From contig NC_090728.1 of assembly GCF_036898095.1 (NCBI RefSeq), positions 86,095,878 through 86,159,877 of the forward strand: a stretch of 64,000 nucleotides of DNA. Direction: 5' to 3'. The notes beneath the pieces were generated by a model that was not told the DNA's origin, did no database searches, and saw only the letters and a list, made by a program, of their open reading frames with translations. Made by a program: the position numbers and the translations under genes. Position 1 is the first letter of the stretch; each line of letters begins with the position of its first letter. Positions 52,001 through 64,000 of the stretch are shown here, piece by piece. The DNA comes from Palaemon carinicauda. Lineage: Eukaryota; Arthropoda; Malacostraca; Decapoda; Palaemonidae.

Positions 52001-53479
52001 TAGACTTAAGGAAAAAAAATGGAATCTCCACGATGTGTGACACCCTATAATAGACTTAAGGAAAATAATTGGAATCTCCCCGATATGTGACCCTCCTATG
52101 CTAGACTTAAGGGGAAAAAAATTGAATCTCCACGATGAGTGACCCTCCTATGCTAGACTTAAGGAAAAAAAATTTAAATCTCCACGATATGTGACCCTCC
52201 TATGCTAGACTTAAGGAAAAAAATATGAATCTCCACGATGTGTGACCCTCCTTTGCTAGACTTAAGGAAAAAAAAAGGAATCTCCACAATGTGTGACCCT
52301 CCTATGCTAGACTTAAGGAAAAAAAATGGAATCTCCACGATGTGTGACCCTCCTATGCTAGACTTAAGGAAAAAAAATGGAATCTCCACTATGTGTGACC
52401 CTCCTATGCTAGACTTAAGGAAAAAAAATGGAATCTCCACGATGTGTGGCCCTCCTATGCTAGACTTAAGGAAAAAAAATGGAATCTCCACGATGTGTGA
52501 CCCTCCTATGCTAGACTTAAGGAAAAAAATTGGAATCTCCACGATATGTGACCCTCCTATGCTAGACTTAAGGGAAAAAAATGGAATCTCCACGATGTGT
52601 AACCCTCCTATGCTAGACTTAAGGGAAAAAATTGGAATCTCCACAATGTTTGACCCTCCTATGCTAGACTTAAGGAAAAAAATTGGAATCTCCACGATGT
52701 GTGACCCTCCTATGCTAGACTTAAGGAAAAAAAAAGGAATCTCCACGATGTGTGACCCTCCAATGCTAGTCTTAAGGAAAAAAAATGGAATCTCCACGAT
52801 GTGTGACCCTCCTATGCTAGACTTAAGGAAAAATATTAAAATCTCCACGATGTGTGACCCTCCTATGCTAGATTTAAGGAAAAAAATTGGAATCTCCACG
52901 ATGTGTGACCCTCCTATGCTAGACATAAGGAAAAAAATTGCAATCTTCACGATGTGTGACCCTCCTATGCTAGTCTTAAGGAAAAAAATGGAATCTCCAC
53001 GATGTGTGACCCTCCTATGCTAGTCTTAAGGAAAAAAATGGAATCTCCACGATGTGTGACCCTCCTATGCTAGTCTTAAGGAAAAAAAATTGTAATCTCC
53101 ACGATGTGTGACCCTCCTATGCTAGTCTTAAGGAAAAAAATTAATCTCCACAATGTGTGACCCTCCTATGCTAGTCTTAAGGAAAAAAAAATTAATCTCC
53201 ACAATGTGTGACCCTCCTATGCTAGTCTTAAGGAAAAAAAAATGGAATCTCCACGATGTGTGACCCTCCTATGCTAGTCTTAAGGAAAAAAAATGGAATC
53301 TCCACGATGTGTGACCCTCTTATGCTAGTCTTAAGGAAAAAAATGAAATCTCCACGATGTGTGACCCTCCTATGCTAGTCTTAAGGAAAAAAATAGAATC
53401 TCCACGATGTGTGACCCTCCTATGCTAGTCTTAAGGAAAAAAAATTGTAATCTCCACGATGTGTGACCCTCCTATGCTA

Positions 53480-54843
53480 GTCTTAAGGAAAAAAAAATTA
53501 ATCTCCACAATGTGTGACCCTCCTATGCTAGTCTTAAGGAAAAAAAAATTAATCTCCACAATGTGTGACCCTCCTATGCTAGTCTTAAGGAAAAAAAAAT
53601 GGAATCTCCACGATGTGTGACCCTCCTATGCTAGTCTTAAGGAAAAAAAAATGGAATCTCCACGATGTGTGACCCTCTTATGCTAGTCTTAAGGAAAAAA
53701 ATGAAATCTCCACGATGTGTGACCCTCCTATGCTAGTCTTAAGGAAAAAAAATGGAATCTCCACGATGTGTGACCCTCCTCTGCAAGTCTTAAGGAAAAA
53801 AAAATGGAATCTCCACGATGTGTGACCCTCCTATGCAAGTCTTAAGGAAAAAAAATGGAATCTCCACGATGTGTGACCCTTCTATGCTAGACTTAAGGGA
53901 AAAAAATGGAATCTCCACGATGTGTGACCCTCCTATGCTAGACTTAAGGAAAAAAAATGGAATCTCCACGGTGTGACCCTCCTATGCTAGACTTAAGGAA
54001 AAAAAATGGAATCTCCACGATGTGTGACCCTCCTATGCTAGTCTTAGGAAAAAAAATGGAATCTCCACGATGTGTGACCCTCCTATGCTAGACTTAAGGA
54101 AAAAAATTGGAATCTCCACGATGTGTGACCCTCCTATACTAGTCTTAAGGAAAAAAAATGGAATCTCCACGATGTGTGACCCTCCTATGCTAGTCTTAGG
54201 AAAAAAAATGGAATCTCCACGATGTGTGACCATCCTATGCTAGTCTTAAGGAAAAAAATGGAATCTCCACGATGTGTGACCCTTCTATGCTAGTCTTAAG
54301 GAAAAAAAATGGAATCTCCACGATGTGTGATCCTCCTATGCTAGACTTAAGGAAAAAAAATGGAATCTCCACGATGTGTGACCCTCCTATGCTAGTCTTA
54401 AGGAAAAAAAATGGAATCTCCACGATGTGTGACCCTCCTATGCTAGACTTAAGGAAAAAAAATGGAATCTCCACGATGTGTGACCCTCCTATGCTAGACT
54501 TAAGGAAAAAAAATGGAATCTCCACGATGTGTGACCCTCCTATGCTAGACTTAAGGAAAAAAATGGAATCTCCACGATGTGTGACCCTCCTATGCTAGAC
54601 TTAAGGAAAAAAAATGGAATCTCCACGATGTGTGAACCTCCTATGCTAGTCTTAAGGAAAAAAAATGGAATCTCCACGATGTGTGACCCTCCTATGCTAG
54701 ACTTAAGGAAAAAAAATGGAATCTCCACGATGTGTGACCCTCCTATGCTTGTCTTAGGAAAAAAATTGAAATCTCCACGATATATGACCCTCCTATGCTA
54801 GACTTAAGGAAAAAAATTGGAATCTCCACGATGTGTGACCCTC
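53480..54843. repeat. Higher-order unit, copy 1 of a ~1.83 kb-spaced duplication
   Basis: Matches 55,306-56,670 at offsets of 1,826-1,828. Shared markers: GAAAAAAAAATTAATC-type monomers (53,488 and 55,314), GACCATCC (~54,229 and ~56,055), GTGAACCTCC (~54,631 and ~56,459) and CTTGTCTTAGG (~54,748 and ~56,576). Confidence 0.8.
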
Positions 54844-55147
54844 CTATGCTAGTCTTAAGGAAAAAAATGGAATCTCCACGATGTGTGACCCTCCTATGCT
54901 AGACTTAAGGAAAAAAAATGGAATCTCCACGATGTGTGAACCTCCTATGCTAGTCTTAAGGAAAAAAAATGGAATCTCCACGATGTGTGACCCTCCTATG
55001 CTAGACTTAAGGAAAAAAAATGGAATCTCCACGATGTGTGACCCTCCTATGCTTGTCTTAGGAAAAAAATTGAAATCTCCACGATATATGACCCTCCTAT
55101 GCTAGACTTAAGGAAAAAAATTGGAATCTCCACGATGTGTGACCCTC
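54540..55147. repeat. 304 bp six-monomer tandem duplication (two units)
   Basis: Units 54,540-54,843 and 54,844-55,147 share the same run of variants: GTGAACCTCC, CTTGTCTTAGG with TTGAAATCTCC, and ACGATATATG. They are essentially identical by eye. It is the shortest and probably one of the most recent higher-order duplications here. Confidence 0.85.
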
Positions 55148-55305
55148 CTATGCTAGTCTTAAGGAAAAAATGGAATCTCCACGATGTGTGACCCTCCTAT
55201 GCTAGACTTAAGGAAAAAAAATGGAATCTCCACGATGTGTGACCCTCCTATGCTAGACTTAAGGAAAAAAATTGGAATCTCCACAATGTGTGACCCTCCT
55301 TTGCT

Positions 55306-56670
55306 AGTCTTAAGGAAAAAAATTAATCTCCACAATGTGTGACCCTCCTATGCTAGTCTTAAGGAAAAAAAAATTAATCTCCACAATGTGTGACCCTCCT
55401 ATGCTAGTCTTAAGGAAAAAAAAATGGAATCTCCACGATGTGTGACCCTCCTATGCTAGTCTTAAGGAAAAAAAATGGAATCTCCACGATGTGTGACCCT
55501 CTTATGCTAGTCTTAAGGAAAAAAATGAAATCTCCACGATGTGTGACCCTCCTATGCTAGTCTTAAGGAAAAAAAATGGAATCTCCACGATGTGTGACCC
55601 TCCTCTGCAAGTCTTAAGGAAAAAAAAATGGAATCTCCACGATGTGTGACCCTCCTATGCAAGTCTTAAGGAAAAAAAATGGAATCTCCACGATGTGTGA
55701 CCCTTCTATGCTAGACTTAAGGGAAAAAAATGGAATCTCCACGATGTGTGACCCTCCTATGCTAGACTTAAGGAAAAAAAATGGAATCTCCACGATGTGT
55801 GACCCTCCTATGCTAGACTTAAGGAAAAAAAATGGAATCTCCACGATGTGTGACCCTCCTATGCTAGTCTTAGGAAAAAAAATGGAATCTCCACGATGTG
55901 TGACCCTCCTATGCTAGACTTAAGGAAAAAAATTGGAATCTCCACGATGTGTGACCCTCCTATACTAGTCTTAAGGAAAAAAAATGGAATCTCCACGATG
56001 TGTGACCCTCCTATGCTAGTCTTAGGAAAAAAAATGGAATCTCCACGATGTGTGACCATCCTATGCTAGTCTTAAGGAAAAAAATGGAATCTCCACGATG
56101 TGTGACCCTTCTATGCTAGTCTTAAGGAAAAAAAATGGAATCTCCACGATGTGTGATCCTCCTATGCTAGACTTAAGGAAAAAAAATGGAATCTCCACGA
56201 TGTGTGACCCTCCTATGCTAGTCTTAAGGAAAAAAAAAATGGAATCTCCACGATGTGTGACCCTCCTATGCTAGACTTAAGGAAAAAAAATGGAATCTCC
56301 ACGATGTGTGACCCTCCTATGCTAGACTTAAGGAAAAAAAATGGAATCTCCACGATGTGTGACCCTCCTATGCTAGACTTAAGGAAAAAAATGGAATCTC
56401 CACGATGTGTGACCCTCCTATGCTAGACTTAAGGAAAAAAATGGAATCTCCACGATGTGTGAACCTCCTATGCTAGTCTTAAGGAAAAAAAAAGGAATCT
56501 CCACGATGTGTGACCCTCCTATGCTAGACTTAAGGAAAAAAAAATGGAATCTCCACGATGTGTGACCCTCCTATGCTTGTCTTAGGAAAAAAATTGAAAT
56601 CTCCACGATATATGACCCTTTTATGCTAGACTTAAGGAAAAAAATTGGAATCTCCACGATGTGTGACCCT
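55306..56670. repeat. Higher-order unit, copy 2 of the ~1.83 kb-spaced duplication
   Basis: Collinear with 53,480-54,843, with a longer A tract at about 56,228 as one difference. Confidence 0.8.
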
Positions 56671-59600
56671 CCTATGCTAGTCTTAAGGAAAAAAAATGGA
56701 ATCTCCACGATGTGTGACCCTCCTATGCTAGACTTAAGGAAAAAAAATGGAATCTCCACGATGTGTGACCCTCCTATGCTAGACTTAAGGGAAAAAAATT
56801 TAATCTCCACGATGTGTGACCCTCCTATGCTAGACTCAAGGGAAAAAAATTTAAATCTCCATGATGTGTGACCCTCCTATGCTAGACTTAAGGAAAAAAA
56901 TTGGAATCTCCACGATGTGTGACCCTCTTATGCTAGACTTAAGGAAAAAAATGGAATCTCCACAATGTGTGACCCTCCTATGCTAGACTTAAGGAAAAAA
57001 AATGGAATCTCCACGATGTGTGACCCTCCTATGCTAGACTTAAGGAAAAAAATTGGAATCTCCACGATATGTGACCCTCCTATGCTAGACTTAAGGACAA
57101 AAAATGGAATCTCCACGATGTGTGACCCTCCTATGCTAGACTTAAGGAAAAAAAATGGAATCTCCACGATGTGTGACCCTTCTATGCTAGACTTAAGGAA
57201 AAATATTGGAATCTCCATGATGTGTGACCCTCCTATGCTAGTCTTAAGGAAAAAAATTGGAATCTCCACGATGTGTGACCCTCCTATGCTAGACTTAAGG
57301 AAAAAAAATGGAATCTCCACAATGTGTGACCCTCCTATGCTAGTCTTAGGAAAAAAAGTTGGAATCTCCACGATGTGTGACCCTCCTATGCTAGACATAA
57401 GGAAAAAAAGTTGGAATCTCCACGATGTGTGACCCTCCTATGCTAGACATAAGGAAAAAAATTGGAATCTCCACGATGTGTGACCCTCCTATGCTAGACT
57501 TAAGGAAAAAAAATGGAATCTCCACGATGTTTGACCCTCCTATGCTAGACTTAAGGAAAAAAAATGGAATCTCCACGATGTGTGACCCTCCTATGCTAGA
57601 CTTAAGGGAAAAAATTGGAATCTCCACGATGTGTGACCCTCCTATGCTAGACTTAAGGGGAAAAAATTGGAATCTCCACGATGTGTGACCCTCCTATGCT
57701 AGACTTAAGGAAAAAAATTGGAATCTCCACGATGTGTGACCCTCCTATGCTAGACTTAAGGAAAAAAAATGGAATCTCCACGATGTGTGACCCTCCTATG
57801 CTAGACTCAAGGAAAAAAAAATGGAATCTCCACGATGTGTGACCCTCCTATGCTAGACTTAAGGAAAAAAAATGGAATCTCCACGATGTGTGACCCTCCT
57901 ATGCTAGACTTAAGGAAAAAAAATGGAATCTCCACGATGTGTGACCCTCCTATGCTAGTCTTAAGGAAAAAAATTGGATTCTCCACGATGTGTGACCCTT
58001 CTATGCTAGACTTAAGGAAAAAAATTGGAATCTCCACGATGTGTGACCCTCCTATGCTAGTCTTAAGGAAAAAAAATGGAATCTCCACGATGTTTGACCC
58101 TTTTATGCAAGACTTAAGGAAAAAAAATGGAATCTCCACGATATGTGACCCTCCTATGCTAGTCTTAGGAAAAAAATTGGAATCTCCACGATGTGTGACC
58201 CTCCTATGCTAGACTTAAAGAAAAAAATTGGAATCTCCACGATGTGTGACCCTCCTATGCTAGTCTTAAGGAAAAAAAATGGAATCTCCACGATGTGTGA
58301 CCCTCCTATGCTAGACTTAAGGAAAAAAATGGAATCTAAACGATGTGTGACCCTCCTATGCAAGACTTAAGGAAAAAAATGGAATATCCACGATGTGTGA
58401 CCCTCCTATGCTAGTCTTAAGGAAAAAAAATGGAATCTCCACGATGTGTGACCCTCCTATGCTGGTCTTAAGGAAAAAAAATGGAATCTCCACGATGTGT
58501 GACCCTCCTATGCTAGACTTAAGGAAAAAAAATGGAATCTCCACGATGTGTGACCCTCCTATGCTAGACTTAAGGAAAAAAATGGAATCTCCACGATGTG
58601 TGACCCTCCTATGCTAGACTTAAGGAAAAAAAAAGGAATCTCCACGATGTGTGACCCTCCTATGCTAGACTTAAGGAAAAAAAATGGAATCTCCACGATG
58701 TGTGACCCTCCTATGCTAGTCTTAAGGAAAAAAAAATGGAATCTCCACGATGTGTGACCCTCCTATTCTAGAATTAAGGAAAAAAAATGGAATCTCCACG
58801 ATGTGTGACCCTCCTATGCTAGACTTAAGGAAAAAAAATGGAATCTCCACGATATGTGACCCTCCTATGCTAGACTTAAGGAAAAAAAAAGGAATCTCCA
58901 CGATATGTGACCCTCCTATGCTAGACTTAAGGAAAAAAAATGGAATCTCCACGATGTGTGACCCTCCTATGCTAGTCTTAGGAAAAAAATTGGAATCTCC
59001 ACGATGTGTGACCCTCCTATGCTAGTCTTAAGGAAAAAAAATTGGAATCTCCACGATGTGTGACCCTCCTATGCTAGTCCTAAGGAAAAAAATTGGAATC
59101 TCCACGATGTGTGACCCTCCTATGCTAGACTTAAGGAAAAAAATCGGAATCTCCACGATGTGTGACCCTCCTATGCTAGACTTAAGGAAAAAAAATGGAA
59201 TCTCCACGATGTGTGACCCTCCTATGCTAGACTTGAGGAAAAAAAATGGAATCTCCACGATGTGTGACCCTTCTATGCTAGACTTAAGGAAAAAAATTGG
59301 AATCTAAACGATGTGTGACCCTCCTATGCTAGTCTTAAGGAAAAAAAATGGAATCTCCACGATGTGTGACCCTCCTATGCTAGACTTAAGGAAAAAAATG
59401 GAATCTCCACGATGTGTGACCCTCCTCTGCTAGTCTTAGGAAAAAAAAATGGAATCTCCACGATATGTGACCCTCATATGCTAGACATAAGGAAAAAAAT
59501 TGGAATCTCCACGATGTGTGACCCTCCTATGCTAGACATAAGGAAAAAAATTGGAATCTCCACGATGTGTGACCCTCCTATGCTAGACTTAAGGAAAAAA

Positions 59601-62139
59601 AATGGAATCTCCACGATGTGTGACCCTCCTATGCTAGACTTAAGGAAAAAAATTGGAATCTCCCCGATGTGTGACCCTCCTATGCTAGACTTAAGGGAAA
59701 AAAAATTGAATCTCCACGATGTGTGACCCTCCTATGCTAGACTTAAGGGAAAAAAATTTAAATCTCCACGATGTGTGACCCTCCTATGCTAGACTTAAGG
59801 AAAAAAAATGGAATCTCCACGATGTGTGACCCTCCTATGCTAGACTTAAGGAAAAAAAATGGAATCTCCACAATGTGTGACCTTCCTATGCTAGACTTAA
59901 GGAAAAAAAATGGAATCTCCACGATGTGTGACCCTCCTATGCTAGACTTAAGGAAACAAAAATGGAATCTCCACTATGTGTGACCCTCCTATGCTAGACT
60001 TCAGGAAAAAAATTGGAATCTCCACGATGTGTGACCCTCCTATGCTAGACTTAAGGAAAAAAATTGGAATCTCCACGATGTGTGACCCTCCTATGCTAGA
60101 CTTAAGGAAAAAAATTGGAATCTCCACGATGTGTGACCCTCCTATGCTAGACTTAAAGGAAAAAAATAAAATCTCCACGATGTGTAACCCTCCTATGCTA
60201 GACCTAAGGGAAAAAATTGGAATCTCCACGATGTTTGACCCTCCTATGCTAGACTTAAGGAAAAAAATTGGAATCTCCACGATGTGTGACCCTCCTATGC
60301 TAGACTTAAGGAAAAAAAAAGGAATCTCCACGATGTGTGACCCTCCTATGCTAGTCTTAAGGAAAAAAAAATGGAATCTCCACGATGTGTGACCCTCCTA
60401 TGCTAGACTTAAGGAAAAATATTAAAATCTCCACGATGTGTGACCCTCCTATGCTAGACTTAAGGAAAAAAATTGGAATCTCCACGATGTGTGACCATCC
60501 TATGCTAGACTTAAGGAAAAAAAATGGAATCTCCACGATGTGTGACCCTCCTATGCTAGTCTTAAGGAAAAAAATGGAATCTCCACGATGTATGACCCTC
60601 CTATGCTAGTCTTAAGGAAAAAAATGGAATCTCCACAATGTGTGACCCTCCTATGCTAGACTTAAGGAGAAAAAATTGTAATCTCCACGATATGTGACCC
60701 TCCTATGCTAGTCTTAAGGAAAAAAATTAATCTCCACAATGTGTGACCCTCCTATGCTAGTCTTAAGGAAAAAAAAATTAATCTCCACAATGTGTGACCC
60801 TCCTATGCTAGTCTTAAGGAAAAAAAATGGAATCTCCACGATGTGTGACCCTCCTTTGCTAGTCTTAAGGAAAAAAAATGGAATATCCACGATGTGTGAC
60901 CCTCTTATGCTAGTCTTAAGGAAAAAAAATGGAATCTCCATGATGTGTGACCCTCCTATGCTAGTCTTAAGGAAAAAAATGGAATCTCCACGATGTGTGA
61001 CCCTCCTATGCAAGTCTTAAGGAAAAAAAATGGAATCTCCACGATGAGTGACCCTCCTATGCAAGTCTTAAGGAAAAAAAATGGAATCTCCACGATGTGT
61101 GACCCTCCTATGCTAGACTTAAGGGAAAAAAATGGAATCTCCACGATGTGTGACCCTCCTATGCTAGACTTAAGGAAAAAAAATGGAATCTCCACGATGT
61201 GTGACCCTCCTATGCTAGACTTAAGGAAAAAAAATGGAATCTCCACGATGTGTGACCCTCCTATGCTAGTCTTAGGAAAAAAAATGGAATCTCCACGATG
61301 TGTGACCCTCCTATGCTAGACTTAAGGAAAAAAATTGGAATCTCCACGATGTGTGACCCTCCTATACTAGTCTTAAGGAAAAAAAAAATGGAATCTCCAC
61401 GATGTGTAACCCTCCTATGCTAGTCTTAGGAAAAAAAATGGAATCTCCACGATGTGTGACCCTCCTATGCTAGTCTTAAGGAAAAAAATGGAATCTCCAC
61501 GATGTGTGACCCTTCTATGCTAGTTTTAAGGAAAAAAAATGGAATCTCCACGATGTGTGATCCTCCTATGCTAGACTTAAGGAAAAAAAATGGAATCTCC
61601 ACGATGTGCGACCCTCCTATGCTTGACTTGAGGAAAAATAATGGAATCTCCACGATTTGTGACCCTCCTATGCTAGACTTAAGGAAAAAAAATGGAATCT
61701 CCACGATGTGTGATCCTCCTATGCTAGTCTTGAGGAAAAAAATTGGAATCTCCATGATGAGTGACCCTCCTATGCTAGTCTTAAGGAAAAAAAATGGAAT
61801 CTCCACGATGTGTGACCCTACTATGCTAGTCTTAAGGAAAAAAAATGGAATCTCCACGATGTGTGACCCTCCTATGCTAGACTTAAGGAAAAAAAAATGG
61901 AATCTCTACGATGTGTGACCCTCCTATGCTAGACTTAAGGAAAAAAATGGAATCTCCACGATGTGTGACCCTCCTATTCTAGACTTAAGGAAAAAAATTG
62001 GAATCTCCACGATGTGTGACCCTCCTATGCTAGTCTTAAGGAAAAAAAATGAAATCTCCACGATGTTTGACCCTCCTATGCTTGACTTAAGCAAAAAAAA
62101 TGGAATCTCCACGATGTGTGACCCTCCTATGCTAGACTT

Positions 62140-63656
62140 AAGGAAAAAAATGGAATCTCCACGATGTGTGACCCTCCTATGCTAGTCTTAAGGAAAAAAA
62201 TGGAATCTCCACGATGTGTGACCCTCCTATGCTAGTCTTAAGGAAAAAAATGGAATCTCCACGATGTGTGACCCTCCTATGCTAGTCTTAAGGAAAAAAA
62301 TGGAATCTCCACGATGTGTGACCCTCCTATGCTAGTCTTAAGGAAAAAAATGGAATCTCCACGATGTGTGACCCTCCTATGCTAGTCTTAAGGAAAAAAA
62401 TGGAATCTTCACGATGTGTGACACTCCTATGCTAGTCTTAAGGGAAAAAAAATTGAATCTCCACGATGTGTGACCCTCCTATGCTAGTCTTAAGGAAAAA
62501 AATGGAATCTCCACGATGTGTGACCCTCCTATGCTAGTTTTAAGGAAAAAAAATGGAATCTCCACGATGTGTGACCCTCCTATGCTAGTCTTAAGGAAAA
62601 AAATGGAATCTCCACGATGTGTGACCCTCCTATGCTAGACTTAAGGAAAAAAATAGAATCTCCACGATGTGTGACCCTCCTATGCTAGTGTTGAGGAAAA
62701 AAAAATGGAATCTCCACGATGTGTGACCCTCCTATGCTAGTCTTAAGGAAAAAATGGAATCTCCACGATGTGTGACCCTCCTATGCTAGTCTTAAGGAAA
62801 AAAATGGAATCTCCACTATGTGTGACCCTCCTATGCTAGTCTTAAGGAAAAAAATGGAATCTCCACGATGTATGACCCTCCCATGCTAGTCTTAAGGAAA
62901 AAAAAATGGAATCTCCACGATGTGTGACCCTCCTATGCTAGTCCTAAGGAAAAAAATGGAATCTCCACGATGTGTGACCCTCCTATGCTAGTCTTAAGGA
63001 AAAAAAAATGGAATCTCCACGATGTGTGACCCTCCTATGCTAGTCTTAAGGAAAAAAATGGAATCTCCACGATGTGTGACCCTCCTATGCTAGTCTTAAG
63101 GAAAAAAATTGGAATCTCCACGATGTGTGACCCTCCTATGCTAGTCTTAAGGAAAAAAAATGGAATCTCCACGATGTGTGACCCTCCTATGCTAGTCTTA
63201 AGGAAAAAAATGGAATCTCCACGATGTGTGACCCTCCTATGCTAGTCTTAAGGAAAAAAATGGAATCTCCACGATGTGTGACCCTCCCATGCTAGTCTTA
63301 AGGAAAAAAATGGAATCTCCACGATGTGTGACCCTCCTATGCTAGACTTAAGGAAAAAAATTGGAATCTCCACGATGTGTGACCCTCCCATGCTAGTCTT
63401 AAGGAAAAAAAATGGAATCTCCACGATGTGTGACCCTCCTATGGTAGTCTTAAGGAAAAAAATGGAATCTCCACGATGTGTGACCCTCCTATGCTAGACT
63501 TAAGGAAAAAAATTGGAATCTCCACGATGTGTGACCCTCCTATGGTAGTCTTAAGGAAAAAAAAATGGAATCTCCACGATGTGTGACCCTCCTATGCTAG
63601 TCTTAAGGAAAAAAATGGAATCTCCACGATGTGTGACCCTCCTATGCTAGTCTTAA
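62140..63656. repeat. Right terminal satellite subfamily: mostly 50 bp, GTC-type
   Basis: Nearly every monomer reads CTAGTCTTAAGG with A7 then TGG (50 bp). GAC forms are rare, in contrast to the mixed interior. Because 50 is not a multiple of three, the long frames seen elsewhere are closed. The rare variants CCCATGC and ATGGTAG occur only as isolated changes. The array stops sharply within a monomer after CTAGTCTTAA. Confidence 0.85.
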
Positions 63657-63814
63657 ATAGTCCTCACAATGTTTCGATAAGGAAAACTCAATATAGGAGA
63701 GTACGTTTCAGGGGTTGCTACAGTATTATAAGGAGAGAACCAAAAATACAAATGAAAGAAGAAGAGTGAAGAAAAATTCTTCACAACATTTAACCAATAA
63801 TATTCGTGTTTTAA
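63657..63814. other. Non-satellite sequence beyond the right edge of the array
   Basis: About 158 bp of AT-rich, apparently single-copy DNA with no credible frame. The first ~40 bp (CTCACAATG, then GATAAGGAAAA) faintly recall a degraded monomer, but the match is too weak to call. It ends in the TTAA (63,811-63,814) that receives transposon copy 3. Confidence 0.7.
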
Positions 63815-64000
63815 CCCTGGATAGGTACGGTCCTCGGACACCCCTTTAAGGGTATACTCGGACGCGAACGACCCCGACGCCAAAAAAAATTCTTGAAAAA
63901 TCAGTTTTTGCAGTAACCTCCTTTTTTCTTTTGCCAAAAAAAACTTCAATGAATGCTTAAAACAACTGTAAAGATAAATACTACTCATCTGCAGAAAAAC
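63815..64000. mobile_element. Non-autonomous piggyBac-like element, copy 3 (left 186 bp only)
   Basis: It starts CCCTGGATAGGTACGGT right after TTAA at 63,811-63,814 and follows copies 1 and 2 to the window edge, including the 25 bp GC-rich repeat at 63,856-63,880. It shares GGTCCT with copy 2 but ACTGTAAAG and ACTACTC with copy 1, so it is a separate family member. The right end lies outside the window and was not seen. Confidence 0.9.

Larger units (their letters stand above)
38116..63656. repeat. 51 bp satellite array, block 3, to the right edge of the array
   Basis: About 500 monomers continuous from the TTAA at 38,116 to the last CTAGTCTTAAA at about 63,656. It contains the right part of unit A, all of unit B, and the 53-57 kb duplications. 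In the last ~1.5 kb the composition changes to mostly 50 bp GTC-type monomers. No genes or other elements interrupt it. Confidence 0.98.

Noticed and set aside
2571..63656. Centromeric CENP-B-box satellite
   Set aside because: No CENP-B-box-like word was seen in the monomer. Centromere identity cannot be judged from sequence alone.
2571..63656. Whole array as an assembly artefact
   Set aside because: Private variants, unequal unit lengths and two distinct edges argue for real structure, although the youngest duplications (22.1-25.0 and 54.5-55.15 kb) could still be assembly errors and need read support.

Overview
This is eukaryotic, almost certainly animal, intergenic or heterochromatic DNA. 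It is dominated by one satellite array of 50-52 bp monomers, about 55 kb net and roughly 1,100 copies estimated by length. I see no intact host gene, tRNA or rRNA. The mix of a Ty3/gypsy remnant, piggyBac-like TTAA elements and a short-monomer satellite points to an animal. An arthropod such as a decapod crustacean is plausible, but that is a low-confidence guess from the style of the elements.

Layout. 1-~1.9 kb: minus-strand remnant of a Ty3/gypsy retrotransposon. It has one long open frame in which a gag start, a protease-like fragment and a broken integrase are joined by deletions. ~1.94-2.57 kb: decayed left edge of the satellite, with ~46 bp monomers in alternating dimers. 2.57-15.30, 18.11-35.31 and 38.12-63.66 kb: canonical satellite. 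Each monomer carries a CTTAAG (hence TTAA) site, an A7-A9 tract, and one frame without stops on each strand. 15,301-18,111 and 35,310-38,115: two full-length ~2.81 kb non-autonomous piggyBac-like elements (CCCTGG-type terminal inverted repeats, TTAA duplications) inserted in satellite monomers. 63,657-63,814: non-satellite DNA. 63,815-64,000: start of a third copy of the same element, inserted outside the array.

The satellite is organised in higher-order blocks, recognised by shared private variants and constant offsets. These are tandem duplications of ~2.55 kb (3.78-8.67), ~3.05 kb (8.6-14.6), ~1.42 kb (22.1-25.0), ~8.5 kb (29.2-49.0), ~1.83 kb (53.5-56.7) and 304 bp (54.5-55.15). The ~8.5 kb duplication is the most informative. 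One unit carries the second element and the other has the matching empty TTAA site at 46,662-46,665. The offsets on the two sides differ by exactly element length plus 4 bp.

Functionally, this is a TTAA-rich satellite that has acted as a landing field for a cut-and-paste transposon family and has grown by unequal exchange before and/or after those insertions. Nothing here looks like a working protein-coding system. The long repetitive ORFs come from a stop-free 51 bp period.
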